From NCBI GenBank assembly GCA_963556255.1, contig OY744607.1, forward strand, positions 1,295,896 through 1,359,895: DNA of 64,000 nt, read 5' to 3'. A program made the translations under genes and the position numbers. The notes under the pieces were generated by a model. It was not told where the DNA came from, made no database searches, and worked only from the letters and a program-made list of their open reading frames with translations. Positions within the stretch are counted from its first letter, which is position 1, and the number at the start of each line of letters is the position of its first letter. Positions 33,147-46,340 of this stretch are shown here, piece by piece. The stretch is from Allolobophora icterica. Taxonomy: Eukaryota; Annelida; Clitellata; Crassiclitellata; Lumbricidae.

Positions 33147-34271
33147 CATACCAATCAATCGACATATATATATAGTTTACATACATATATCGCACAGGTT
33201 TTCTGTGCCTTTCTGTACTGAGGCAGGTAACCATTGGATCAGTTGAGACTGTGAGATGAGAGATTCGTCTGTAGTGATACTTTTGTCATTATACTCAACG
33301 AATGTCTCTCGGTGATTAGGCATTTCAGTTGCAGACGATTGTTCCGTTACACTGACGATGAAGCGATGACTACGACATTGCAACAACTACAAGAACTCTT
33401 ATACTAGACTTCTTAAGATGAACAAATAGTGTCTACTTGGCACTAGACGTTATTCTACAACGTCTGTCTGAGTCAATTCTCGCCCAGAATGTTGCACTGC
33501 TCGCGAGCGTCCAAGCGCGAGAACTGCCCGAACTCAACTGCCGAACTGAACTCGTAATATCCCTTCTCTCTCCCTAGGCACGGCTATCTCCTATCCTCCC
33601 TGGTCACTTCCTCCACTCTCCAGACTGGCCTTCTATAGGCTATGGGATCTAGCTCATTCTGTCAGATAGCTTATCCCAAGCGTTGATATAGATTTCCATG
33701 TCCTTAAAACTAAGTTAAAAGTTATATCTTGCGATTACCTCATGCTAGGACTCAGCCTATACCTGTGCTGTGCTACTGGCTTCCCATCGACACAGCTCCC
33801 TCTAGCAGGCTACGTCTCCCTCAGCTTCTAGCGGCTGACTAACCTAGAACATGCCCGTCTTGGATACTTGCCTACCCTCTTCCATGTGTCTCCGTACGTC
33901 TCCGTATCTGTCCAAGTGTGCATGTTTGTCTGCGTGTTCCTATGGTCCTCTGTCGGTGTCTCTACGCGTCCTTGTTTGTCTTTGTCCTTGTTGGCTCATT
34001 CTGAAGTCTACTTTCTGACTGTGCGTCATACAATCTCTGAGTCCTTTGTCCTTGTCTATCCGTACTCTGGTCTGTGGGTCAATCGGTCACTTGGCTGATC
34101 GACTTCCCGCGTTGCACTCATCTGCATTACGTCGAATATATATATAGCTAGTTTGCATTGCTTATATAACAGCCATATATCTCTCTCATCCTATTTCGAA
34201 TTCCTAGCTTCTAAGGAGCCTCAGAATCTAGAAACTTATCTGGGTTCTATAATTAGGGCCTACCTTACATA
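33147..34271. other. no gene recognised
   Basis: C/T-rich plus-strand sequence around 33540-34110. No splice-supported exon. Confidence 0.45.
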
Positions 34272-34640
34272 CAGGGCTGTAGTGGTAAAATTTGAGGTGA
34301 GTATACGCTACCGGTGACCAGCGGCGTAAAAAAAAATTTGAAGACCTTTTTTTAGGAAAAATTTCAGACTTTTCACCAATTCTCAGAAAATTGTCAGACT
34401 TTTTACGATTTTGTCTCTGAAAAAGTTGATGACCTTTTTTTTTTTTTTTTTTTTTTTTTTAGTCATTCGCCCTAAAAACCTTTAAAAACCTCTCTTTTTT
34501 GAAAAATTTTCTTTCCCATAGGTAAGTATACGCTGTATACCCGCGTATACCCTCGTCTACAGCCATGAGTATACGCTCTCAAATTTCTCTAGAGGTAAGT
34601 ATACGCTGTATACCCGCGTATACGCTCGACTACAGCCCTG
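34272..34640. mobile_element. 369-bp hAT MITE, exact target duplication
   Basis: Ends CAGGGCTGTAGT and CTACAGCCCTG are flanked by CTTACATA on both sides (34264-34271, 34641-34648). Contains a 22-T run and repeated AGTATACGCTGTATACCCGC motifs near the right end. Confidence 0.9.
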
Positions 34641-34648
34641 CTTACATA

Positions 34649-36213
34649 CCCAAACTAGCTCTCTGGTACATACATGATCATTTTATTTGACAATAATATT
34701 CTGCACGCTGCCTTTCAGTGCAATATTATGAAAAGTCAACACTACGCTGCTCGCTACTCAACAGTTTCAGACCCACGCCGATGCCTCGTGCGTGCGGAAA
34801 TGACAGCTACTTATATTCGACGCTTAGGTTGATTATTGTACCGTCAAACTTCGTCTGGAGTCATGAAATTGGACGAACATTCTTCGTCAAACCCATTCTT
34901 CTTCATCGGCCCATGCTGACGAAATCGTGGCCTACTTGGACAGCTTAAGAGTCGCAGCAATTGACTGCCACACCTTTGCAATCTTTGTGGAACTTTATCA
35001 CGAACTTTCTACCAATCTGGCTGCCAGTCTTATCGGATATTTATAGAAAATACGCCGATTATGTCATCGTTCGTTGTTGTAAACAAACTGTATGTGATAG
35101 AATTATATCTATTTATTTTTCTATTTAGTCAGTTTTAATTAATCATTATCTCGATAAAGATAACAAAATTATGTGGTTTTTTGGCATCTTATAACTATTA
35201 TTAGGATTTATTATTACTACCTTGTTTTATAATTCTTGGTTATGGACAATTAGGTTTTCCTAATACATAACTGTGACTTACATGCAAACCAAAGTGCGGT
35301 TAGCAGTTGGTACAATTAAAGGATATACTTACTTACTTACTTACTTACGTGCACGTACACGTGTCGATTATTAAGTACAAATATCATGGATCACCGAACC
35401 TGACGTGTGACTTGGAATTAATAAACCAGTGAAGTGACGCTGAAATAACGTGAAGCATGTTACAGCCTACCTGTGTCTGTTGATGAAGACTGTCGTTGGC
35501 TTTCGATCTTTACTAGTCAACGGTCGACCTACTCTGCTGAACGACAGACGAGAGAAAGACCGTTTAGGTTCGAGAGGGTTGTGAAGGCGGCAACAGCTCG
35601 TGAAGCCTGCTACGTGAAGCTTCACGTGACAGTGTTGGCAAAAGGTGTCGCGTGATTCACACTCGCCTTAGGCGCTGCCTTTGTTAACGTCATGGAGGTG
35701 CGGATAGGTTTACCTAGGCAGGACAGTGCGCAGCGAAGCGTGACCGAGGAATGAGAAAGCAATGGGATAAATCATGCATGCGTGGATGTAATGAGTATGT
35801 ATGTAAGCATGTATGCCTGATATGTATGTATATTATAATATATGTATGTGTTTATGTATACACATATCTATGTATTTATTCGTGTATGCACATCTGTATG
35901 TATGTATGTACGTATGTACGTATAACCATAACCATAAATTTTAGTGGTCCATCAAACAACAGCAAACACACATTTCAACTATGCTACAAGTGTATAAAAT
36001 GAGGTTATCCGGGAACAACAGGAAAAGAAAACCATAAAAGGACAAAGGTCCCTCTTAGCAGGGTCAGGGTCACCCTTACATTTAATGACGATACCGCGGC
36101 TGGTTTTGTTAATTGTACATGGATTCAATTAAGTTAATTAAGATTCAACTAGTTAATTAGCGCACCACACATATTAGATAATTAAACACGCCACCAAGTA
36201 ATCGCGGAGTCGT
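34649..36213. other. gene-free stretch
   Basis: Includes a (TTAC)n tail at 35329-35348, suggesting another retroelement 3' end just before it. The frame at 35473-35655 has no supporting signals. Confidence 0.45.
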
Positions 36214-36646
36214 ATGCGTGTATGTATGTATGTATGTATGTATGTATGTATGTATGTATGTATGTATGTATGTATGTATGTATGTATGTATGTATGTATG
36301 TATGTATGTATGTATGTATGTATGTATGTATGTATGTATGTGTGTATGTATGTATGTATGTATGTATGTGTGTATGTATGTATGTATGTATGTATGTATG
36401 TATGTGTGTATGTATGTATGTATGTATGTATGTATGTATGTATGTATGAATGTATGTATGTATGTGTGTATGTATGTATGTATGTATGTATGTGTGTATG
36501 TATGTATGTATGTATGTATGTATGTATGTATGTATGTATGTATGTATGTATGTGTGTATGTATGTATGTATGTATGTATGTGTGTATGTATGTATGTATG
36601 TATGTATGTATGTATGTATGTGTGTATGTATGTATGTATGTATGCA
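36214..36646. repeat. (GTAT)n array, 430 bp
   Basis: Nearly pure tetranucleotide repeat with scattered GTGT units. Long open frames on both strands are repeat artefacts. Confidence 0.97.
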
Positions 36647-36796
36647 TCCGTGTATGTATATTTGTATATGTGTGTCTGAATATGCCCATGCATGTATGTA
36701 TTTATATATGTATGACTATACATGTATGAAAGCTGTTTAATATACAGGCCTTTTATACACCCCTCAAAAGCGTACATATATATGTAAGCTGTTATG

Positions 36797-36828
<32 letters not shown>

Positions 36829-36889
36829 TATCTATCTACATATACATAGATCTAGCGCCTTTTATAGCGCCTTTTACAGGTTCTGTTAT

Positions 36890-37075
36890 CTTCAGTATAA
36901 GCATTTAAACGCACCAGGCATCAATCGATGGCTCTCCTGGGCCTACAAGCCACTGGATCATTCCCAGAGAGCCAGTCCAGTGGCACCCTGAGGGAGTTCA
37001 CTAAGTACCAACGCTCGTGGATAAACTGGTGCCCTTCGCTTGGCTTTCAAATGGCACTTTATACATTTAGAGTTC
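36890..37075 (+). mobile_element. LINE-alpha-related 3' tail
   Basis: Ends GGATAAACTGGTGCCCTTCG ... GGCACTTTATACATTTAG, resembling the 6180-6745 tail. Confidence 0.45.
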
Positions 37076-37351
37076 ACGCCTATTTTACACTACTGATCGC
37101 TCCTGTCGTTATCTTCTTGACCATCATTGGCCCCTCTGAGCCACTATAGGAACTTCTCACGGTGTCTACAAAGTTCAAACACCTTCACAAGACTCTATTC
37201 GTGTCACACAACGTGAAACCCGCTTCTCAGTCTGCTCAACACCCCCATCCACAATCCACGACAATGACGAATACCCTTTGAATTGGAGCCCCACGATGCT
37301 TGGCTCTATGTTTACTTGGCTCCTGCATGCATACACATACTTAGTACTTAC

Positions 37352-37570
37352 CGTTGTTTTGACGTCAACGCTATGACTCTGGGATTCTCCTTCCAACGTG
37401 GCAACTGTGTCGTGCCTAGTTACTCCACCCCTTACAAACACAGTTAACGGTTGGCTGGTCACGTTAAGAACTGTCGGGGCCTCCGAAGCCGCAAAGCCGA
37501 CGTAGAAACCACAATATATGAAACATACACCACTCGTAGAGAAAACACACAGAAGAATACAGAAAAACAT
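37352..37570 (-). CDS. candidate first coding exon with signal peptide
   Basis: An ATG opens 73 codons. A strongly hydrophobic start (MFFCILLCVFSTSGVCFIYC) resembles a signal peptide or anchor, followed by a beta-rich extracellular-type sequence with a sequon (LNVTSQPLTVFVRGGV). The frame meets an excellent donor (ACG/GTAAGT) in phase 0. Following exons should lie at lower coordinates on the minus strand, but none is recognised before the (GTAT)n block. I cannot name the family. It could be an orphan or pseudo-exon. Confidence 0.4.
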
Positions 37571-37592
37571 GAGTATACGGCAGCGGAGAGAG

Positions 37593-37779
<187 letters not shown>

Positions 37780-38221
37780 CTGTCTTTAAATCGAATATAC
37801 CTCGCACAAGAGGATTACTCGACCAAATTATGAGTATCTTCCGAGGGATATGTCGCCTTCCTACCACCCTTCGAGGCTTTTGTCGTGTTAGTCGTTCGGA
37901 AGTGGTATATTCGAAGGTGGTATACTCGAATTTCGACGAGTATACCGCCTTGACAATATGCAAATGAGATCACGTGACACAATCATGTCACACAACAACA
38001 GTTACTTGTCGTCGAATCGATTCGAAATTTATTATAATTTTAACGATTAGTTTATTGCTACTGTTGATGTAATAGTGACATATAAGGAAAAGTATTGTTT
38101 GCATTATTTAGTCTAATTTAAGACGCGTGTCTACAAATCAACTGGGTAAGTTTTATAGTAACTTTCGTAAAACTTTTACGACTAAAATACGGACGTTTAT
38201 TTGTTAAACCGTAGTTCTGTT
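37780..38221. other. no gene recognised
   Basis: Upstream of the 37570 ATG. Has repeated GGTATA(T/C)TCGAA motifs at 37903-37932 and related TCGAATATACC at 37791. Confidence 0.4.
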
Positions 38222-38987
38222 GGCGATCATGTACAATCCCAACCCTAGCCCTGAATTTTAAAATCCAGCTATAGTTTTTTAGTTGCACAAATACACATCA
38301 CAAATACATAGGCTACACTGACCCTACACTAAGCCCTAACCGACCATGGTAAATGCGAAGATTGAGTGCCCTGTGTATATAAACAATATGGTTTGCACTG
38401 ACTTCGGTCCAATAGAGCGCTGCTACCTACCAGCTACAACCCAAAATGCAATTCGCTAAGTAAGTAATGAACATGAAGTAATATTAAAACACAATTAAAT
38501 GGACACTTTCACTGTTTCGAAGTAATTAAAGTGCGTGTTACTTATTTAACGAATTGCATTATGAGATAAGGCTGCTAGCTAGCGGTGCTCTATTGCAACT
38601 GAAGTCAGTGGTGACCATATTGTTTATATATACACAGGCACTCAGTCTTCGCATTTACCCCAACCCTCATTACGCTTACCCTAACCCTAGCCTATCCTCA
38701 TGATGCAGACACCCACCCAGATAGGGCAAACATGTACAATCGGGGTGCCTATGTACTATCTGGGAGGGTGTCTTTGCATCGTGAGGGTCGGTTAGGGTCA
38801 GGGTAAGCGTCGTGAGGGTCGTTGAGGGCTTAGGGTTAAGGTCAGTGTTGCCTATGTAATTGTGCGACTAAAAAGCTATACCTGCGAGTGGGAGTTGGAT
38901 TTTAAAATTCAGGGCTAGGGATAGGCACCCCGATTGTACATGATCGCCCCAGATAGTACATAGGCACCTCGATTGTACATGTTCGCC
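38222..38987. mobile_element. composite inverted-repeat MITE
   Basis: Outer ends GGCGATCATGTACAATC and GATTGTACATG(A/T)TCGCC are inverted. Inside are a large imperfect palindrome (38348-38659, arms ~120 bp starting GGTAAATGCGAAGA) and a complete copy (38725-38949) of the element at 51923-52106. CCTAACCCTAGCC motifs flank the palindrome. Confidence 0.8.
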
Positions 38988-41061
38988 GAACATATAACTG
39001 AAACTAGACGTTGGATGAACGATGATTATTATTTGTTGTATTATAAAGTTTCAATGCAAGTGCGTAATTTAGCAACGTAAACCATAGTTTAACCCGATTC
39101 TGATTCAATAGTTATTATAAATATATATTTGTTGTAATATTTAGTTAAATTTAAGATTCTTGTCTACAATCTACACATTATTCAAATTTTACAGTAACTT
39201 CAATAAAACATTTACAATAAATCTTTGTTGTGTGACTAAAACCCGGATTGGGTTCAAATCTGTTTGCACAGGTACAGGCTATAAATGAAAAACCATCCTA
39301 AAACTAACTGGACGTGAATCCAGATCAGAGCACCAGACGTTGACCATTAAGACTCGCGTTCGAGGGTGCGAGGGATTTGCTTAGGGTTATTGAAAGTGGT
39401 AAGTTACTGAAAGATTCTGAGTTTGATGTTTTTATTAGTTTTGATTTAGTGAAGAAAGAAATCGATACTAGGTAAAACTGTTCTGATTTATGAAAGTTGT
39501 TAGAGGTGGTTGTGTAAATTTAACTTCCTATGGTTATTTGTCTGACTTGGTTCTGTTTATTAGACCTTAATAGTCATGATCATTGATATTTTTCGTTGAT
39601 ATTGCAAAATTTAATACCCTATAGGGGCCTACAGAATGAAAATTGTGACATTTAAATTTTAGCCTGAAAAGTCATGGTACAAGAGCAGATGGTATATAGT
39701 TTTAATGAAAATTTATTTAGCAGTTGATAAAATAAACTAATTAAACTTTTTAAAGTTTGTCTAATTCTCACAATTCTGCTTGCTGCATATTTTATAAATC
39801 TTTCCTGAAAATTATTTTGTTTAATTATACACAAACATATATTGGAAAGCAGAGATGAAGTCATATAAACATGATTCTTGGTTTACTGTGAAGCATGATA
39901 GCACAGTCAGTAGAGTCAGACATCAAAATCTGCGGCCATGCCAGGATAACCGGGTTCGATTCCCACTGGCAACCTAACCAACAAATATCAAAGCAAAATG
40001 TATTCACGCTTTGGGTGCTCATGCCTTCATCCATTCCAGGTCATTCAACGAGTAAGACTGCAAGCGAATGTCATTTAGTGATACACAGCAGTTATGAATG
40101 GAGAATTTATTTTTTAATTTATTATCTATTTTGAAAATCCATTTCATTTGCAAAACATACTCACTCTGTGAAAATCAAATTGCTCTGTGAATCTTCACTC
40201 AGTCAAGTGAACCACTCTGTAAACCTTCACTTAGTGAACAGATTAATTTTATGTCTGAACTCGGTGAACAAAATCAATTGTAAATCACTTGTAATCATTT
40301 TTAAGCACAGTAGATGCTTGTTTGGTATTTAAGGAACAAATGGTCATTGTGAGGAGTCTACAAAAATTCAGAAAAGGAATATGGAGACGCCAGCAAAGAA
40401 ACAGGTTGTATGTTTTATAGTGAAGGATGTAGGAGTTTCTGATCCTGCAGTTCAACGGCTTAAGTGGGTGGTTCAGTTTCTCTATGATATCCAGCACTAG
40501 TTGTTTCATACCATCTGGATGGTCTACCTTTTTGCTTTGTGATTTTTGAAGGCTGGTATCATGGTGAGTATTGTTGGGGCAGGGGGTTGAACCCCGTCTT
40601 TTTTAAGACCCCAGAGTTAAGTCTTCATTGCACACCCAAGGGGGTCGTTTCCAACCTCTTCAGTTGATGCTAGTGTGATTTTGCAGTATCAACTGTTTAT
40701 ATTATGCATATATTTTAGCATTTTCTTTCACAATTCACTTTTGGTCACTAATAAAGTAATGCTCTGGTTTATTGTGATACCATGCGAATTGTGTACTGAT
40801 AAATTTGGTGATGTCATCACTTTAAGGAGTGTATAGCTTTCTATTGCATTTCCCAGTTTGCAAAATGCAGATAAAATATTCGACTCTACATGGATCAAAC
40901 TCCTGAAATTCTAACCCCCCAGTCTTTTTTCTACAATTCTCACACTGGCTAGTATTGACCTTGATGGTTTTATTTAACCAGGGTAGAGTATGGGGAAAGG
41001 ATGGACCTTTGAAAGGCATGTTAATGATGATAGGAACTCGAAGAAAATAACCCGACGGCCA
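38988..41061. other. gene-free stretch with tRNA-like SINE head
   Basis: AT-rich. At 39890-39975 a tRNA-like segment (ATAGCACAGTCAGTAGAG; GGGTTCGATTCCCACTGGC) suggests a separate SINE family. No exon is supported. Confidence 0.45.
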
Positions 41062-41069
41062 GTCTAAGC

Positions 41070-41706
41070 CCGTGCTGTCCAACACACGGCCCGCGAGCTG
41101 ATTTTAAGTGGCCTGGCTGAGCTGAATACCAACTGCAAAGAAAAAATTGAAAGCAAAATTGAAAGCCAAATATCTCACTAAAAAGTGCTTGAACATTTAT
41201 TGATATACTTTTGGTGCTGAACTATTATAAAGCATGCCAGACATACATGATATTTATTCACTGGTTATTACATGACAGGGGTGCTCGGTAGTCTAGTGGT
41301 TAGCGCGCTGGACTGTCAATGGAGAGGTCGGGGGACAAATCCCTGCCAGGGCAGAAATTTGGTTCGAGATTTCTGTTTCACTGCACCCCCTAGCCAACTC
41401 AGCTATGATGAGTAAACCGACACTGTCAGTGGGAAGATGAAACGGCGAGGGAGAGGACTGGCCACCTGCCTTCATATGCCGAGGCTAAGAAAATGAAGTC
41501 GCTAACACTTCATACCATGGCTGCCATGGCTAGCTTAAGGGACTGCTCTTCTTCTTCTTCTATTACATGACCATTACCATTTATAATAAATTTTAATACA
41601 GTTAGAAATTTTCAATAATTTTAGTCGTTTCATTTGAGTTTTCTGGTGCGGCCTTTGACTTCACTAATACTGTGGTCCGCGGTGTCAAAAAGGTTGGACA
41701 GCTCTG
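41070..41706. mobile_element. hAT-type element carrying a SINE-B
   Basis: Left CCGTGCTGTCCAACACACGG and right, reversed, CAGAGCTGTCCAACCTTTTT form imperfect inverted ends. Flanks GTCTAAGC and ATCTAAGC match at 7 of 8. Confidence 0.75.
41280..41560 (+). mobile_element. SINE-B, full length
   Basis: Best copy in the window: head GTAGTCTAGTGGTTAGCGCG, body GGCAGAAATTTGGTTCGAGA, tail GCTAGCTTAAGGGACTG plus (CTT)n. It is nested in the hAT element. Confidence 0.9.
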
Positions 41707-41714
41707 ATCTAAGC

Positions 41715-42412
41715 AATGGTCTTATTTTAGGAATAACAATATCATATCTGTCAGACTGTACTGCAGACACTGTGATGCCTTATTTGACATTCCTGATCAT
41801 TCCAAATCCAGGCTACAGACACTACCAGATTTTAGCAAAAAGCTTGATCACGATTTGAAAAATTCAAATGCACCCAGTTTACTTTAGAAAATCAAACATT
41901 TTCTTGTTGCTGATAAAAAAAATTGCTGATAAAACTGTAATGAAATCAAATAACTTAAAAAGTAACTTCAAGTTTATGGGTTTGTTGTTTAATGATTTTT
42001 AATATCCTTACGGGTGCCCGATAAGCATAATTTTTTTTCACTGCAGTTTTAAATATTGCTAAAAAGAGTGGATACTGCTGTAGTTGTTTTGTCATTCCAG
42101 ATTGGTGTGAGGCTCAGTGGATGCCACATGCAAATTCAACTTTCAGCACTACTATGTGATAGTGCCTAGGAACAGTTCAGGTATTAAAGACAAAACAAAA
42201 TGAAGGGCCAGATGAACACTCTTTCAAGGATGCACTTTTCCGTGGACTTCTTTCTATTGATTTTACCTGTGACAAAGAATAAATTGTAATCGTGTCATGG
42301 ACTTTTGTTTGGATTTTTTAAATTTTATTGTGTATTCCAAGCCATTATTGTAACACTGGGCACAGGTGGTAGTAAGAGTTACCACACGTCCCTGTAAATC
42401 TTTTATGCAAAG
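41715..42412. other. no firm gene
   Basis: A short plus-strand frame after TTGTCATTCCAG at about 42101 (IGVRLSGCHMQIQLSALLC, stop) and AATAAA near 42280 could be a last exon. Nothing upstream supports it. Confidence 0.3.
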
Positions 42413-44230
42413 TTATGGAGAGAATTATTATGGATAATATAGTGGAACATTTGAATGTGAATGATATTATATACATGAGCCTAACCTCCAGCTTGCAAAG
42501 ACTGTGCTGGAGCAACTGAAAAGGCTAAAAACTGATCAAAGTCCAGGCATAGATGAACTTCATCCCAAATTCTTACATGAAGTGATGGAAGAAATTGGAG
42601 AGGAATTAGCATCCATAGTGCCATTGCTTAAAAAGGGAAACAGAAGTGAGCCAGGTAACTACAGACCAGTCAGTTTAACCATTGTGGTGTGCAAAGTCAA
42701 GGAAAGAATTAAGGATAATATAGTGGAACATTTGAATGAGCATGATATTATAAAGGGCATTCAACATGGATTTACCAGAGGCCGTTCCTGTTTGATATAT
42801 CTGTTGGACTTCTTTAAGGAGATCTAGGAGAGGATTGACGAGGGAAACGTGGAGATGTAATTTACCTAGATGTTGCCAAGGCATTTGACAAAGTACCTCA
42901 TGTAAACCTGGCCAAAAAGTTGCAAACAGGTGGGATTAGAGGGTAGGCACTAACATAGATTCAGTCAAAGCTGGTTATCAGGTAGAAGACAAAAGGTGGG
43001 CACAGGTGATAAACATTCTAGCTGGACGACACCAAGTGGAATGCCACAAGGATCAGTGCTTGGGCCATTGTTGTTCATACTTTTTATTAGTGACATATAC
43101 AATGGGATTTTAAGGCAAATTTATCAGTTTGCAGACGATACAAAACTATGTAGAGCAGTGGGTGATGAACAAGAAGCGGAGATACTACGGAAAGATCTAA
43201 GAAGAATGTTCAGGTGGTCACAGGACTGGCAAATGCTCTTAATTTGGAAAAGTGCTCGGTTATGCATATGGAGAAGAGAAACGAGTTTTCATAAAATGAA
43301 AGGAGGGTAAGGTATTGAAAGTGAGTGATAAAGAAAGGGACTTGGGAGTGATTATGCACAAGAGTGCAAAACCTGTAATTGTAATCAAGAATTTATATAA
43401 CGCCACTCAAAATCAGACGTGCTCCTGATCTGGGTCAGTGTCTTCACTGACAAAAAGAAATATTTTCAGGCGCTTGTGAAACTGGACAGGAGAGAGAGAG
43501 GAGGGCGAGCCTAAAGGCCTGAGGGAGGCTGTTCCAGCTGGAAGGGCCCACAACCGTAAAACTACGAGACTGGGCAGTAGCAGTGAGCATCCAAGGAACT
43601 ACCAAGTGGCCACGGGCAGATGACCGGAGAGAGGCCCGACCTGGCAAACTGGAAACTGGGGTGCAGTAAGCCCTGAGATACAGCGGAGCTGAGCCCACAA
43701 GACAGTTAAGCATGAGGGAAAGCACCTTAAAATGTGCTGAAGCATCAAAAAGGCCAACTCAACTTTAGGTATAATAAGGACAAGTCACCTGAGACAAGGA
43801 TACAATAATGAGGTTGTACAAATCACTGGTTAGGCCACAGCTGGATTACTGCATCCAGGTATGGAATGCATACCTGAAACAGGACACAGAAAACCAGAGA
43901 AAGTGGAAAGAAGAGCTACAAAACTGATTTGGGGATACAAGGATTTGGGCTATGAAGAAAGGTTTGAAAGGTGTGGAACAAAAGGCATTGGAGAAGAGGA
44001 GCAGAGGCAATCTAATTGAAGCTTATAAGATTATCACTGGAAAGGAAGCATTACAGCGGGATAGGTTCTTTGAATTAGCACCAAACAAGACAACTCAGGG
44101 ACACAGGTATAGAAGCCAAAAGGAACGTTAGGGCAAGAGTAGTAGACCTGTGGAATGGCTTGGATGATAGTACTGTCTCAGTGGACACTATAACAGCTTT
44201 TAAGAAGCTAGGAAAATTGGGCCATTAAGC
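42413..44230 (+). mobile_element. degenerate CR1-like LINE reverse transcriptase
   Basis: Conserved reverse-transcriptase blocks occur in order: LKTDQSPGIDELHPKFL (42530), PGNYRPVSLT (42650), HGFTRGRSCL (42765), GMPQGSVLGPLLF (43043), FADDTKL (43130), LGVIMHKSAKP (43345), DTENQRKVERRATKLIWGY (43886) and YKIITGKEALQ (44025). Several frameshifts and stops break it. The segment near 42413-42475 is a rearranged second copy of about 42700-42760. Interrupted at 43374 by another LINE end. Confidence 0.85.
43374..43742 (-). mobile_element. LINE 3' end nested in the reverse transcriptase
   Basis: Reverse-orientation C-terminus (RSFTVVGPSSWNSLPQAFR) with the 3' tail (GGCGTTATATAAATTC) at the 43374 side. 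The host reverse-transcriptase frame resumes after it. Confidence 0.75.
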
Positions 44231-44334
44231 ATTCCATGTTAATTTGCAATATAGTTCTAACACAGACTACACGTCTTCTGAACCACTTAAACCCTTGTTA
44301 TGTTATGTTTCCATATATAACTAGCAACAATTTA

Positions 44335-44519
44335 TTAGGAATTTCTCTTGATGTTACTGAATCTGCTAAGAAGTGGAGAGTTCAGTCTTTGGCTGCTTTT
44401 CTTTGCCATGTTCAGCTTGTTGTTGGAAGCTTCATCAGATGAACTGGAGCCATCAAAAGGTGCATCGGCTGCCATCTGCTCCTCATCTCGAAGTTTCATT
44501 GAGGAATGAACAATAGCTG
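44335..44519 (-). CDS. candidate terminal exon of an unrecognised gene
   Basis: After an acceptor (TTTATTGATTACAG region) the frame IVHSSMKLRDEEQMAADAPF continues through a Ser/Asp-rich stretch (GSSSSDEASNN) and a basic end to TAA. A similar acceptor context precedes the candidate at 50520-50610. Could be the last exon of a minus-strand gene spanning 44.3-51.8 kb, or a decayed one. Confidence 0.35.
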
Positions 44520-45330
44520 TAATCAACAAAACAATATCAGTCAATCCTAAATCACAAAACATAATGTTTTATCCAGTAATAGCAGCACAAATTTGTACTT
44601 TGCAATGCCTGGGTTTAGTTAAAATTTTAAAACATGGCCTGCAACATTTGTTTACAAACATTAATGGTAAGAAACTGTTAGGAATTGTATTTCATGAATT
44701 ATTATACCTAAAGAATGATGCAAAATTTAACCATCTCGAAAATACATTTCATGATGACAATTGGAAACCATTCAGCCAATAAGCATTCCAACAGATCTTA
44801 CTACAGTCAGAGGAAGAGGCACAACCACATGTATGTTCATGTAACGCCCAACAAGAAATTATGCTTTGCTATGCCTCTAAAGTTTGGCTAAAGTTTTAAA
44901 ACGTGTCCTGCGATGTTTGTTTACAAAGATTAATTTGAAGAAATTTTTTTAGGAATTTTATTTTGTAAATTATTAGACCTACCAATGGTGCAAATTTAAT
45001 CACCTGTATCCTACAATACATGAAGAAAGTTGGAAACTGTTCAGTCAATAAAGCTATTCAACAGATATAAAACTAATCTTGCCACAGTCGGAGGAAGATA
45101 GCAGAACCTGCACATCAAAGTTATAAAAACCGATCCATCAGCTTCGTCATCAGTCTCCATCCGTATCTGAGTCGTCTCCCTGTGCAAGCAGAATGAACAC
45201 ATTCGCATTACAAGAAATAGCGGTACAAAAACATATCACATTAATTTTCTAATACCTGAAATTACAACTATTATGCACCATTATTTTCTGTTCAAGCTGA
45301 CAGTAAGTGTGTAAGATCAAGTCCATAGTT
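44520..45330 (-). repeat. exon-module repeat, uninterrupted copy
   Basis: About 800 bp comprising two ~280-bp diverged units (TTTGCAATGCCT...TTTAAAACATGGCCTGC...). The second unit ends in an exon-like acidic segment with an acceptor (CTGCTTGCACAG) on the minus strand, here frame-broken. Related blocks: 48822-49760 and 50608-51830. Confidence 0.7.
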
Positions 45331-46340
45331 TAACTGTGCAACTAGTGGGACAAATGTCCGGGTAGTTTTAGGATTTATCCCAGTAGTTTGAGTGATTTGT
45401 CCCAGGTAACACTACTTTTAATGGTAATTTACAATATTAGAACGAGTGATCTAAGAACGAGCCATCGACTGTCAATGTCTTTGGATATTGATATCACTCA
45501 ATGGAGTGGGATCTGCATATTTTGAACTGAGGCCGCCGCCATGCGTATCCAAATTCCTTACTAGCTGAGAGACATGAAGGACATTCAGATCTGGACATTT
45601 ATGCCATGCAGTTCTATTCTCACAAGTTTTTCTGCAGTAACTGATCAATACCATATGGGAAGTTGTGACCGAACACTGTCTTGACTAAAACATATAATAG
45701 CTGAATAACACTATAGTTACATTCTGTAAATGTGTTTCGTGGGTGGACCCATATCTACCCACCGGGCAAACATTTATAGAATGTTACCTGTTTTTTTCTT
45801 AACCAAATGCCATATTGGAAATTGGAAAATAAAGTTGGTTGCTGAAGTTAAAGCTATCATTGTTTGTTGTAGCTGCAGTTCCTCCAGTGGGTCACAATTA
45901 TTTTGGTAGTATGGTTGAAGTAATTATGTTATATTTTAAAAATTCCAAAAATGCAGACAAAATCCAGCCAAAAAAAGTAAATTTGACAAATAATTACAGG
46001 TCTCCCACTCATCCGGGAATTCGTGATAAAAGAATTTTTCCTTGAATCTCAGGGATGTCCTGGAAGTTTGCACATTTAACGGGATTTGTCCTAAAAAAAC
46101 CGAAAACATAGTTTCCGCACGTTTATCGAATATATAGAAATTTGTATGTATAAAAATGCACCCATTTTGAGCATGTCACTCTCTCATTATACCCACTATT
46201 AGCATTACTTTAAAAAGTCAAACATTTTCTTTTTCCTGATAAAATTAAAAATTTCTTTTTTTTCTGATGACCACTTGTGTGTCGATCCAATGCAAAATTA
46301 TGTGTTGAGCATCTAACTTATTTAACAACAATTTACTCTT
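45331..46340. other. no gene recognised
   Basis: AT-rich. No splice-supported exon or known repeat end. Confidence 0.45.

Noticed and set aside
36157..36777. Long open frames of YIHTYIHT and MYVCMYVC type on both strands
   Set aside because: They are translations of a (GTAT)n array and stay open only because the tetranucleotide lacks stops in any frame. The same applies to 15060-15650.
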